From contig CAJNYU010001127.1 of the NCBI GenBank assembly GCA_905331475.1, forward strand, positions 310,001-374,000: a stretch of 64,000 bases of DNA, read 5' to 3'. Below the pieces are notes generated by a model, which did not search any database, had not been told where the DNA came from, and saw nothing but the letters and a program-made list of their open reading frames with translations. Shown here in pieces: positions 48,986 through 62,422 of this stretch (within the stretch, counting starts at the first letter, position 1; each line of letters begins with the position of its first letter). Both the position numbers and the translations under genes were made by a program. This DNA is from Rotaria socialis (lineage: Eukaryota; Rotifera; Eurotatoria; Philodinida; Philodinidae).

Positions 48986-50584
48986 CCATCTATTATTTAT
49001 GCATTAGTGTATGTAGCTATTATAATAACCACCCATATAAAGACTAAACATAGACCTTGAAGCTAGGAGAAGTAGATAAAATAATGAATAGATTTTTATT
49101 TCTGGGAATCTATCTATATTACGGTTTGTCCAAACGTAATGCTATGACATTTTGGCAAATTCTTTTGCAGTTATCTCGAAAGGCATAAGAGTTAATAAGG
49201 TCGTTCAAACGTCGTTCGACGCAGCTTATCATGCCCTATTTATATTGAAAGAATGACCTAGTTTCACTGAACTCTCGCGCTTCTAGAACGGTTTTATCAT
49301 CGCGTAATACTGTGATAAAAAAGGACCCTATTCTTCTATGGCTGCTTATAAAACTCTAATTTTTTGACAAATTATTTCTTCCAATGAAATGTTTATGGTA
49401 CCAGTTTTGTAGAGAATTAAATAGGATTTCAAGCAGTAAAACATATTTTTTCTAAACTCTATTCGCTCAGATAAAAAAATACAAAAAACAAACGCAACGC
49501 TGTGACACGTTTTCTTGTCGACCAAATTTGAAGCATTTAACATACTTAAAAATATTTAATGCTTATATATATTGATCACTGTCCTGCATATATCCTTCTG
49601 TAAAAAATCAAGTTGCTACATCGAAATACGGGCTCAATAATTGTATAGTAAGTTAGAAATTGTAACAGAGCTTAGAAGATGCCCTGTAGAATGAGAGTAA
49701 AATATTAATAGGCTATTTTGTAGAGAATCAAATTGTGCATCGAAGGGTATATTACTCTGCATTTTTGTTTTAAAGTTTTTGGTTAGAAAATTGAAAATAC
49801 GATTTTTGAAAATTTTAAAACCTAGTTTTCGATGCCAAAACCCTTTTTTTTTAAAGAAAAAAGTCCAAATTCCCAATCAGCGTAAAAAACTGTACCAGAA
49901 AATAGGTTTAGATCTGTCTATATAAAAAAAAAAAAATTTTAAATTTTGTCAGCGAAGCAGTGCGTTACGTGGACAAGCCGATTACTGCTTCATTTGTAAT
50001 TACCTGATTGAATTAATAGTTCAAATATACGTAGATGATATACTATAAATAATTAAAAATTTAATCTTTCAAGTATTTCAATGACAGTTATCTCTTCTTC
50101 AAAGGTTCAACGTCGATCGAGGAGAACAAATCTTGTAAAGATTACGAATTAAAATAGAAATAGATTCCTTTTTCTAATATTAAAAACATCTTCTAAGGCA
50201 AGTGAAATATAGTAAGCAAAGAGTGTCGTGTACTATTTTTGCATGACTTCATTCAAGGTCAATCGATCGTTTTGTGAAGATTCGGAAATAAACAAAAATC
50301 TAATATTTTATGAGCCAATAGAAAAGTATTCCACTATACAATTAACTCTTTAGCACGATATATTTTCTATATACTACAATAATTGTCTTTCTCTATCTCT
50401 CTCTCTCAGGAATCAATTGGATTGTATATTACTTGGAATGATTTCATTCTGTTTTATCTTTTTGAAAAAGGATTTACGATTGAATTCTATCTAAAAACGC
50501 TTCATAAGTCTAGGGTGTGGGTCTCTTTTTCGAGCCAACCAAATTCATACCCACACCCAGATTCCAGAACTTGAAATAAAAATT

Positions 50585-51957
50585 TCATTTATAATGTCTT
50601 ACAAGTTTGTGAGAGTCTAATGGTTGATGCTTCCGTAATGTTTCATAGTGAGTGCCAATCAAAAGACGAATAAAATCGACTAATTCCATCCATTTTTGAT
50701 CGTTCATCAATCGATCGACATCATGATACGCATAAAACTCGTCCAAGTCAATCATTTGTAATGGATGGATATAATGCCAACTACTCGGCTCTCGAACTCG
50801 TAGAGCATTTTTTAGACCAAATTCTTCGATAATTCCTTTAGATGAACGTCTCATGAAGCTAGATAGTATAGTCATCTTGTATCCCAAACTAATGATAAGA
50901 CATGACAGGGCAATGTCAGACATTGCAGCGGATGAATGATTTGGTTGAGGCCAAACCGTTTCCACAAAAGGTGATAAATGAGAATATAAAGTTTCAACCA
51001 ATGCGGTACTGAAAACATGTGCCGAGTTTCCCCCTATAAATTGACTTCTGTAAGTAGTTTTGTTTTTATGATAACATAATTCTTCAGCAAAAGAACCTCC
51101 AATAAAATATGGCTGCATAAAATCATAAGGCTCCAGCTGTTTGAGAAAATATGGTGGATTGATGTATGTATCACAACCAACTAAAATATACCATATATAT
51201 CGCTTCGATGCATGTAATGATTGTTGTTTTCTGTAGATTAGTTGGAGTCCATGAAAAATCTTTTTAGTATTCGATTGGTATAGTCTTTGCCAATGTTTTC
51301 TATGACAGTGATAGGTAGATTTGAGTTAGGTACTGAAGCAAGAAAATAATAATGAGTTACTCGAGACGCCCATGTGTCGCGTACGCTCGCAGTTCGTGTG
51401 CTATATAGAGAAGCAGCAGTGAAAATGATAAATGCAACGTCGCTTTCTTCCAATCTTTGATCGGATTTGCAATTTTCGAACAGTAAGTTTTAAGACTTTT
51501 TGCTGAACGTGAACGATTATCGATCCAAGGATATTCCATAGTGTTTGCTTCATAATCGCATACAAAACTTTTCCGTAAAAATTTAGGACGATAAAGCGCG
51601 GATGATGAATTAAACACGACGTATTTAAGTAAAAAATCAATGTTATCCAAATCTACCCATTTGAGAAGCGCATATAAAATCAGTGAAATACCAGTGATCA
51701 GTATCATCAGCCAGATGCGTCACATATTCTTCTAAACTAACGTTTCTTATAGTGAAGAATCTAGCAAAATGTGCAAGATAGAAAGCTCTGGAAGCCCTTC
51801 TGGCATAAGTCTGCTTGTTCTTCTCTTCCTTGTATTGATTAAAGCAGGTGGTATCGTTGGCGAAACAGCACTTTAAAGATTTTAAAACAAATAAACGGGA
51901 AAAACGATGCCAATGGGAGATACCAGACAGAATTCTACAAATGCTTTCTTTTATCAA
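50585..51957 (-). pseudogene. GT31-like (Fringe/C1GALT-type) glycosyltransferase, frameshifted
   Basis: Minus-strand protein blocks of a beta-1,3-glycosyltransferase appear in order but in different frames. First ESDVAFIIFTAASLY and TASVRDTWASRVTHYYFLAS (donor-binding half, 51453-51262). After a one-base shift at a T-run near 51265, HASKRYIWYILVGCDTYINP and FIGGNSAHVFSTALVETLY, then MSDIALSCLIISLGYKM, to a stop at 50585. An earlier shift is needed near 51485 to connect NRSRSAKSLKT, and the link to 51643-51957 is unclear. No splice sites explain the shifts. The metal-binding DDD of the family (DDDTY) reads GCDTY here, so activity would be doubtful even without frameshifts. Either a decayed gene or base errors at homopolymers. 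A dead mariner lies just upstream. Confidence 0.65.
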
Positions 51958-52177
51958 GAAAAAACGACGTACTTTTGTGAAATACGATCTGAAAAAGTGT
52001 TAAAGTGTATAGAGCAGAAATCTGCACTTTGTGAGAGGTTAAGCTATTTCACACGCATTTCGAACTATCCATGTAAATACGAGACGCAAAACCGATCCGC
52101 TGAAACATGATTAGAAAAAAATGAACCTCATCTCAACACATTCGAAAAAGATTTAACGCGTTTGAAATTTTTATGTA

Positions 52178-53255
52178 TTGTGTTGATGCAAAAGTCTCCG
52201 CCAATTTTTTTCTTCCTCTCGGTTTCAAGATTTTATTGAAACAAAATATCATCAATCAACAACATATACACGGTTGTTATCTACTACATACACCCATCTT
52301 TTAAGCAAATCCAGAATACCATCTTCAAAGAATTCCTTAGACGAAGAGACAAAAAAAATTTCAAGGGCCGATTTTAGGTGGGCTTGATCATCGAAGTGTT
52401 TTTTGACCAGATGATTGCGGAGCGATCGAAACAGATGTTAGTCAGATGGTGCCAAATATAGTGAATATGGTGGATGGGGTAAGACCTCCCACTCTATTTT
52501 TTTCAGTTTCTGACGGGTAACTTTTGAGACTTGAGGTCTTGGATTATCGTAAAGAAATCGAATTTTTCGTCTTTCTGGACGATTTGCCTATAGAGCAATC
52601 GTCAAATTTTGAAGCTGTTGGCAGTAAAACTTCAAGTCTAGCGTAGTATTATGAGATAGAAGTTCCCACTAGATTATCCCTGCGTAGTCCCACCAAATCG
52701 ATAGCATCAGCTTTTTTGGGTGCAGGTCGTTTTTCGGTTCTGGTTCGGGCAAATCTTCAGGATTTACCCACTGGCGCGTGCGCGTATGGTTGACATATAG
52801 AACCCACTTTTCATCACCAGTGACTATCTGCTGAAGAAATCGATATCGGTTGCGTTGTGACAACAAAGAATTGCATATGGTGATTCTCTGCTGTATGTTG
52901 TCCGAGGTTAGTTGATGTGGAACCCATGTTCCAAGTTTATTAACTTTTCCCATTTCATGCAAATGACGATCGATGGTGGATTGGTTGCACCCGAGCATTG
53001 ATGGCAATTCACGGGTGGTTAATCGTGGATTGTCTTCGATCAGGACTTTTAATCGTTCAATATCAGGTTCGAGTGGGCGTCCAGATCTCGGACGATCTTT
53101 TAATGAAGAATGTAAATAAACTGGGACATCTATCAATGTCATCTTATAGTACGACACAAGCAGTATCATATATGTGAAAATCACGAATGCATAGTAGCGC
53201 TAGAGGGCTTTAAGAAAATTTTAAAAAGTCGGCGGAGACTTTTGCATCAACCCAA
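52178..53255 (-). mobile_element. Dead mariner element with TIRs and TA target site
   Basis: Terminal inverted repeats of about 25 bases: left TTGTGTTGATGCAAAAGTCT at 52178, right its near reverse complement ending GCATCAACCCAA at 53255, both flanked by TA (52176-52177, 53256-53257), the mariner target duplication. At 1078 bases it is shorter than the usual 1.3 kb. It encodes a broken transposase on the minus strand. Confidence 0.92.
52252..53184 (-). pseudogene. Mariner transposase pseudogene
   Basis: One reading frame carries mariner blocks with three in-frame stops (near 52670, 52590 and 52440). Visible: DRPRSGRPLEPDIERLKVLI (linker and second HTH region), LTTRELPSMLGCNQSTIDRH, IVTGDEKWVLYVNH (first catalytic Asp), KKLMLSIWWDYAGII, then RFLYDNPRPQ, at the second Asp (usually HDNARPH), and PHPPYS, L.APSD at the third Asp position. 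This is the DD34D mariner family, near the SETMAR-type branch. The N-terminal first helix-turn-helix is missing, which matches the short element. It cannot be active. Confidence 0.9.
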
Positions 53256-53257
53256 TA

Positions 53258-54811
53258 TATCGTTCCCCTTTTACAGTGATATATTTTATTGGGATTCATT
53301 TCGTAAAAATAAGAATGATCATCTAGGTCGTTTTTTTTTCGAATGAAGCGAGTCAGACGCAAACGTGAGGGACATCAATCGCTGCTTCTGAAATGGCTCG
53401 AATTTTTAGTTGAGTGAAATCCACCATTTGATTGTTTATTTAATTTTCCGTGCTCTCTGCCTCTCGCTATTTCAGCTCGTCCCTACTTTATTTTGTGTTT
53501 TCTTTTTTGTTCCTTCTCTTTCCGTTTGTGCAACTCACATTTATTTTCGAAGAAAATAGTGTGTAAGCTTAAGTGCAAGATTTTTGCGGGTCTCCTGTGC
53601 CCCGCCCCTCCATTACAGACAGAAAACATGAAAAAAAAATAACACTCAGATGTGCTAATTAGATAAAATTTTGATATAGGTCGATAGCCTATGTTCACCG
53701 CTGCTCACACCAGTAATTAAAATCTATGTTCACTAATTAGAAATCATTATAATTAGTATTTAACATCTAATTAATCTTCAAAATCTGTTGTTTTTATATT
53801 ATAGTCCATAGTTACGATAGTATGGTATCTTTTTACGATTACAGACGTTAGTAACGAATGTATGCTACCATTACAGAAGCTAGCAACCGGTGTATACTAC
53901 TATTACACTCATTAGCAACCAATATCTACTATGACTGGATATATTAAGGATTATCTATCGCAAATTAAAAACATTAAGCATTGTTTTCAAACATGATTTA
54001 CTATTTTTAGTATACAGAAATAACGATAGAAATTAATAATTTACGATAGATATTAATTCTAATTAAATATTAGTACGGCAAGACAATGTATTAAAACACT
54101 TTGCTTTTAAATTTCTGTAGACTTAAAAATAAGTAAAATATTTAATCGACTAATATCTTTTGTAAATAGTTAAACAATGTTTAAATATCAAAATTCAAAT
54201 TTATTTTATTTCAAGATCAAACAAAAATAGATATGAAACATTTCTTATAAAAAATATTTTGTATCTGTAACGTCAAAAAAATAGATCGAGCTCCTAAGTT
54301 ATCTGCAATTCTTTTTAATTAAAAAATGTATTGAAAATTATTTATAGATTATTTATATGAAAAAAAATCTAATTAATATACTTGATTACCTTAATAAAAC
54401 ATTAAAAAAACTAATAAATATAACGCTTAAATTATCCAGAATTAATATTTACAGCTTCAATTCTATTGAAACTATTTAGATATAATAGATTATATTTGTT
54501 AAAGTATTCTTTTTTTTCATCTCATTCCTAAAAACATTATGAAACTCATTCTATTAAAAAATATAAAACCCTCTATTGAGTCTGTATCTGTTTAAGTGGT
54601 CTATAATGTGTATGAGTTCCACAATTTAGCCCCAACGGGGTTGCGCTGAAAACATTTTTCTCTTATTCTCATGTTCTCCTTCATTGCCGTGATAATCAAA
54701 CAGCTGTAAATTCTTACGGCAACTCCGAGTGTATGAATACAATCATATAAATAAAGATATGGATCACAATTTGTCCTTCAAAAGAAGAAACTTCGTTTGA
54801 CATCTGATTGT
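53258..54811. other. AT-rich intergenic with short tandem repeat
   Basis: No gene supported. A degenerate tandem repeat of about 34-40 bases lies at 53801-53935. Confidence 0.5.
53801..53935. repeat. Degenerate tandem repeat, unit about 34-40 bases
   Basis: Four imperfect units sharing the pattern (GT)TAG(T/C)AAC...TATG/ATACTACCATTACA. Copies differ by several substitutions. Confidence 0.55.
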
Positions 54812-54815
54812 TAAC

Positions 54816-55192
54816 CCTTTACGGCCGGATGTTGTCATTTGGCAACATTGTGCCGGTATTTTAAGAAAAGTCTAGCTATACTGTGAACAGATAGTGAATC
54901 AATAGTTCAATAATTACTACAAGATATTTTAGAACACACTCATAGCCTATGAAACAAAACAAAAGCGTTCAGCTGAGAAAATTACGGGAGTCCTCCTGAA
55001 TACTCCTAAAGAACAACTGGATCATAATATATGTTCTTATGGTACCCTCAATCATTCAATCCCACAGGTCAGTAGTGGTAAATTTCCCCTCTTCGATCTA
55101 TTGTATATTGTATCACTCAAAGAGATGATTCAATGAGTACTGACAATAAGAGGTATGGATGTTGTCAAATGACAAGAGCCGGCCGTGAGGGG
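54816..55192. mobile_element. piggyBac-type non-autonomous element
   Basis: Left end TTAA|CCCTTTACGGCCGG with TTGTCATTTGGCAACA, right end inverted (GGCCGTGAGGGG|TCAA with TTGTCAAATGACAA). A TTAA target and CCCTTT(G/A)C ends are the piggyBac pattern. The right target reads TCAA instead of TTAA. 377 bases, no transposase inside. Confidence 0.8.
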
Positions 55193-55321
55193 TCAACATT
55201 TAAAAAAAATCATTTTACAGTTTCGACCATCGTTATTCGCTATTTTGCGTTTTTTCATTTATTCATACAAGAACAAAGCATACACAACATATCCGGTGCA
55301 TTTACATAGCTTTTCCTAGCT

Positions 55322-55621
55322 TTAAATGGAATTTTCTATGAAAAAAAGCCAGTATGATCGTATTGCAGCTCTCAATAACTGGTATGGAAATGGGTATTTA
55401 ATATACGTATCGGCACGGATGTAGAGAAATAAAAGATCTACAAGAATACCTATCCTGATGCTAGCTAACACAAAAGCCCATACATCTACTCTTTCCTTAA
55501 ATTCAACGTATGTCAAATTTTTCGTACAAAAGTCGGTTTGAATCGCGGAGAAACTGTGCAGGCGTATCATATATATATTTTTTACACCTTTTTCTTGAAT
55601 AATTAAATGAAAGGAACGCAA
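55322..55621 (-). pseudogene. Possible piggyBac transposase fragment
   Basis: An open stretch of 99 codons reads TYVEFKERVDVWAFVLASIR, IGILVDLLFLYI and then PYQLLRAAIRSYW. The order resembles the start of the piggyBac DDE domain (E..AFIG..L..G.....L..LW....G.P.FRA.MSR.RF), but the conserved Trp and Arg positions are only partly kept. Position between two piggyBac-type ends supports the idea. Low confidence without a profile search. Confidence 0.35.
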
Positions 55622-55673
55622 AATAGTGATTTTCGATGATCGAAAACGACAAATGAATTTTTCAAAGTTTTGA

Positions 55674-55715
55674 CCCTTTGCGGCCGGCTGTTGCCAAATG
55701 GCAACATACAGCCAT
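55674..55715 (+). repeat. Solitary piggyBac-type end
   Basis: TTGA|CCCTTTGCGGCCGG followed by TGTTGCCAAATGGCAACA, same orientation as the end at 54816. I found no matching inverted partner further right. Confidence 0.7.
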
Positions 55716-58700
55716 TCAACATAGAAGTATTGCTCAATTTTAAAAAATAGGTTTTTGCTACAGCGTCACATTCAATACTCTCTCATGTTTATGAGGGTAA
55801 GTCGAAACATCGATATATTAGATTAAAAATATGACAATCGACTTCAACTGATTAATATCATCCGAAAAAAGATTCTTTTCGTCATAAAGATTGAAATTTA
55901 AATAAATGTTTGAGAAGATAGTCAATATGGCCATCTTATATTTTTTTGTTAAAAAGAGCACATCAGGATGCAGAATCATTGTATTAAAATAAAATTTTTT
56001 CCTCATACAAGAAAACATCTCTCTATATATGAATGTTCTCTAATGAATACATCCACGGCCTTCATATTGTATTAACTTTCAATTAATTCATAACTGTCTG
56101 AATATTTTTCTCTATAAGAGCATATTTTCAGATTGACTTCAAAACGAGTCGTGTTCATCTAAACTAGGAATACTAATTTCGAAAGGTTGAAGATTTTAAC
56201 ATATTCAAGGACTTGTAATTGAAAATGACTTCTCTCAAAAGAATTCTTTGAAAATAGTGACTTTATGATGCATATAATTGTTTAAAACAACACAAGCTAA
56301 TTAATGAGCATTTTTATTTTTATTTAAATGTCTAAATAAAATATTATTTCTTTAATAACCCGCTGTAACACCCTCAATTTTATTAGTTTATATAACAAGA
56401 TACAAAGCGTATTATTAGATATGCACAAAAATATTCAATGTTTGCAAATTGTTTTTTATTTCAATACAAGAATCAATATTTCTGTTTAAAAGAAAACTAT
56501 TTATGACAATCGCTGAATAAGATATTCATTATAATCAATGATATTTAGAATGTGAATAATTATTGAAATCTAATTCATCATTTTATTGCGAATATAGAAT
56601 ATTGAACATAATGCTCATTCTTTTCTTTATGCCACTTAGCTATACTTCTCTATTCATAATTCTTACCTGTTAATTGTTTAAAATACAATGAATATGTTTA
56701 TCTAAGAGCTAACTTATCATAAAATACGAAGTAATTCATTTAGATGATTGTTCTATATTCAAAGACTCTGCACAAACGTATACAAATACAATTAATTCAA
56801 TACAAATAATGAACAAAATCAGTCGTGAATGAGTAAAATCTACAGGGATGACGTTTTGAAAGTGGGTATTGTTTTGTTTCCGTTTCATACCTGTCTCAAA
56901 ATTGAATTGGTATATCATATGATCAATGGCAAACATATCAACATAGATGTCGGTAAAATCACTTTATGTTCTTTTCAGTAATCATAATAATAGCAACAAA
57001 AAACGCATAGAATGAGTGCAAGTGCGAGTTTGTGAAAGTACAGAACATACTTTGATTCATGTCTGCATTTTTACTGTACGCTACCAATTGACTGAGAATG
57101 GTTTCTAGAGTAGTGCTGCAAGCCGCGGGCCGAATATTGCACCAGGAGAATGACTGCAAAAAAGTAGCAAAGCATTTCTGTACAAATCAGGAAGCTTGGT
57201 ATCTCTGATCCAATTACCTTGTTCTGATTCATCTACATATGTTTTTATTCATTGACAGATACTCGAGATTCCATGATAAGCAAAACTATAGCTGTTGAAT
57301 TAAAACTAACATTGAGCTATAAGATGAAATGTACTGATTTTACTAAATTTATTCAAAATGAATCTGAGTCGACCAAATGTACCTGAAGTCAAAAAGAGCA
57401 TACTTGTATGAAAAACAAACTTGCGTTTGTACTGATTTTAAGACATAACATGTTTTTATTTGGAGATTTTATTTTTTTCTGTAGCTATTCTACTCCGCAA
57501 CTTGATGTTTCGGATGTCGAAATTTTCACTGAAAGTTTTTCTCCTTCACACCGAGAAAAATATCAATGGTTGCCACTCTTAGTTCATTGCATACAACAGA
57601 TTTTAGATTTCCAAACAAAGCTTTTCCAGAAGAGAAGCATGACATTGTAACAGTATTAACTTTCTTAATTCTATTCGTTTACTTTGATTCATCTTATATC
57701 TCTTTGCTTTATTATGTTGATAGAAAAAATTTCACCTGTTGTTCTTGATCCCACGCTGAATTATTTTCTGTAGCTAATTACTTTTATGTTAAATCATCGC
57801 TTAATCTCATTTTGATTTTAATATATTTATTTTCATCTCATCATAACAATTGGATTTTGTCCACCAAGTCAGTGTATTTTATCCTCTTAATCAGCTAGTT
57901 GCTTCACTATAATTTGCTGATTGACAAAGAAAATTACTTTGGGATCCATATATATGATGTTCGTATACGACATCCATTTTTCTCTGCGTTTCTTCGTATA
58001 TGGTCACTGCAGTATACGACAATTTATAGCATTTTTACGGCCGTTTGTTTGACCTGGGCAGCTTCTACTCTAAAATAATTTTCTTCTGTTAATGGGCAAA
58101 TGGTAGTAATGTAGTTACTTGATGAGGAACAAAGAAATTGATTGACAGGTCAGAAAATGTCTGATTTATACGATAAGATGAATATCAGTACATTAGTATA
58201 AAAAATAAAAATCAAAGTGTTGATTTAAAGTAAAGGTGAGTTATTACATTCGAAATTCTTTATTGTGGGAGAAAATAAATGTTTAAATGGATTAATCAAT
58301 CCATCTGAAAAACATTTTAAGTGCTCTCGAGTCAAATCATTTACTGTTTGCCTAATGATTTCCTTCAATTGCAAATCGTTGTTTCTATCATAAGTGTTAA
58401 ACGAATTCATTTAGTACCGTTGACTATTGCCTGACCGCTTGAAATTGTAATTGTTTAAAGAAAAATTCTTTCATTTCGATACTCATTGTGTTTGATTCAG
58501 TAATCTACTATGTATTTTTATGTTCTACTATAATAGTTTTTAATACCAAAACAAATATAAGAACATATATTTCGACAAATTTGCTTTTGATGTTAGTAGA
58601 TTGAGTCTAGAAGAAAATTAATGTAAGGTTACTGATCTTTGAGCCAATTCAGTATATGACTTTTTATGACAAGATAATTTCGACTCATAGTATCGGCTCG

Positions 58701-59107
58701 ATTGAGCATGGTTCAGTTCATTCAACACTCTTGTATGATCTTTTCTCGTTCAATGATTATTATTCTCTTTGGTAATAATAGAGTCAGTTGTTGCTTTAGT
58801 AGATGATATACATGACATATTTTATTCTAATCCTTCATCAACATCTATATACTTCGATATTTGGCATTATTTATATCACAGTACCATTTTCGTTTTCTTT
58901 AAACCTGTATTGGTAAATAAGATATTTATTATTTACTTCGTACAGTAAGTAGCATAGTGATCTTTTAAAACATATTTTGAATATCATAATTAACAAAATC
59001 TTTATCATCATAATAAATTTATTTTGTTAACAAGATTAGTCAACCAGAAAAATAGTATAACAGTCTGAAATATAACTACAAAAAAAATGAACGAAACCCC
59101 TTTACTT
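55716..59107. other. AT-rich region with isolated exon-like pieces
   Basis: No complete gene. Exon-like pieces: minus 57155-57043 (after a good acceptor, reads RPAACSTTLETILSQLVAYS), minus 56936-56890, plus 57485-57650 (after TTCTGTAG, reads SHREKYQWLPLLVHCIQQ), minus 58410-58225 (61 codons with ATG). Their phases do not join into a gene and I recognise none. Confidence 0.4.
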
Positions 59108-59795
59108 CACGTTGGGGAAGTTAGCACAAGATTCGAGCTTTTCCAGCCCGGATTCGCCTACATGATTGTGTTGAATTTCATTTTCGTTGTGTTGGATGCA
59201 GAATTTTGTGCTGAATCGAATGGTGTAACTTTTAAAGGGGTTGCCGATCAAAATCTGGCACTTTACCTGGAAATACTGCTTTTTCTGAAAATCTTGTAGA
59301 AGTAATTCCAGCCCCGATTCGCTGCTTTAGCTGTGTTGGTTCTGGAAATGGTTGTGTTGAATTAAGAATGAAATTCTGCATCGAATAATGCTAAACTTGT
59401 ATGGGGTCATCGGCCAAAGTTCTTCGACTTGGGTGGGGCTGGAATATAGATTTGGAGGGATGACTTGGGTGAGACCAGAAATGTTTTGATCGATGACCCC
59501 ATACAAGTTTAGCATCATTTGATGCAGAATTTCATTCTGAATTCAACACAACTATTTTCAGATTCAACACAGCTAAAGCAACGAATCCGGGCTGAAATTA
59601 CTTTTACAAGATTTTCAGAAAAAGCAGTATTTTCAGGTAAAGTGCCAGATTTTGATCGGCAACCCCTTTAAAAGTTACACCATTCGATTCAGCACAAAAT
59701 TCTGCATCCAACACAACGAAAATGAAATTCAACACAACCATATAGGCGAATCCGGGCTGGAAAAACTTGAATCTTGTGCTAACTTCCCTGACGTG
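59108..59795. mobile_element. Large fold-back element upstream of PSMC6
   Basis: Two inverted arms of about 305-315 bases (59108-59415 and 59488-59795), around 90 percent alike by eye, separated by about 70 bases. Ends CACGT(T/C).GGGAAGTTAGCAC. Shared blocks include TTCCAGCCCGGATTCGCC, GGGGTTGCCGATCAAAATCT and GTATGGGGTCATCG. TTTAC occurs just outside both ends (59101-59105 and 59796-59800) and may be a target duplication. No coding capacity. Confidence 0.85.
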
Positions 59796-60031
59796 TTTAC
59801 GGACCGTTTTCTTTCACCTGGGCTAGAAAAAAATGTCAAATCTCAATAGAATTCATTTTCCTCATTCGAGATATGGCAAATATAGGGTGACACCTGTTGT
59901 TCCTGCAGATGTCTAACATATTTTATGTTGTGATGGATGGATTGATGAATCATACGTTTTGTTTATTTCTCTTGTCGATCGAACGAATATCATTCTTTTT
60001 ATTTTCAATCTTGAAACCGTTTCAAACAAAT

Positions 60032-61803
<1,772 letters not shown>

Positions 61804-62422
61804 TTTTAATTGGCTTCTTTTTTTGTGTCCTATATTGTTATCTTTAAAAGAGAAAATAACTCAAGCAAGAATAAATTTAAATTCAAAAGAGCAAACAACA
61901 AAACTCATTCATTAAGGACGATGGCTTACGGAGAAAACCAATACACATAATTGCTAATATTTTAGATGTCGAATAGTTGAATTTTCTCTGATGAGTATTG
62001 CCTTAAAGAGAAAAGCAATACTAAGAATTATTTCATACTAATTTTTCTTTACAGTCAAAAGACTAATTGTATACAATTGTACTGATATTATAACCAACTA
62101 AAAACGTGACATAGTTTAAATGCGTACTATAACAATATTTCTTTTTTCTCTCATTCTATTCTCATATGCAGCAAAATAGAAAGGACATATAATTCTATGT
62201 ACCTTCTGTAGACATCTGGTTGGTTAAAAAAGCGCGGTCGAGAATAGGACGTGCATAGATTTACTAGGGGAGGAGGTCATTGAGCGGTCACAAGCAGCAC
62301 GCGACGTCCTTTTTCCTTTTTCTTCAGTGAATTATTTTATTCTTTCTTTCATCTTTACTACTAGTAAGTTCGGGCGTACACATACACCATAGTTTTCTAG
62401 ACAAGCAAGTAGTGAGTCAAAG
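61804..62422. promoter_or_regulatory. Intergenic and promoter region of the 62.4 kb gene
   Basis: Between two plus-strand genes. A GC-richer patch at about 62225-62310 stands out from the AT-rich background and may be the promoter. No gene seen. Confidence 0.4.

Larger units (their letters stand above)
46857..50584. other. Repeat-rich, gene-free region
   Basis: Contains inverted repeat copies (47097-47190 and 48880-48985), a hairpin near 47605-47660, C-rich telomere-like repeats (47690-47860), an N at 47923, a cluster of GAGTACTC-type motifs (48690-48850) and a G-rich/C-rich inverted pair near 50512-50562. An 86-codon open stretch at 47232-47492 reads plausibly (ETFHRKTRYGEQLLVNVSDL) but I know no relative. 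Confidence 0.5.

Noticed and set aside
56736-57159. Two adjacent minus-strand open frames as one gene
   Set aside because: The first has a good acceptor and donor, but no acceptor restores the frame of the second; no family similarity for either.
58021-58060. ACGGCCGTTTGTTTGACC as a right piggyBac end
   Set aside because: Orientation and bases do not match the reverse complement of the CCCTTT(A/G)CGGCCGG end.
59897-60031. N-terminal extension of PSMC6 from an upstream in-frame ATG
   Set aside because: The added 45 residues are hydrophobic and unlike Rpt4; starting at 60032 gives the family's normal length.
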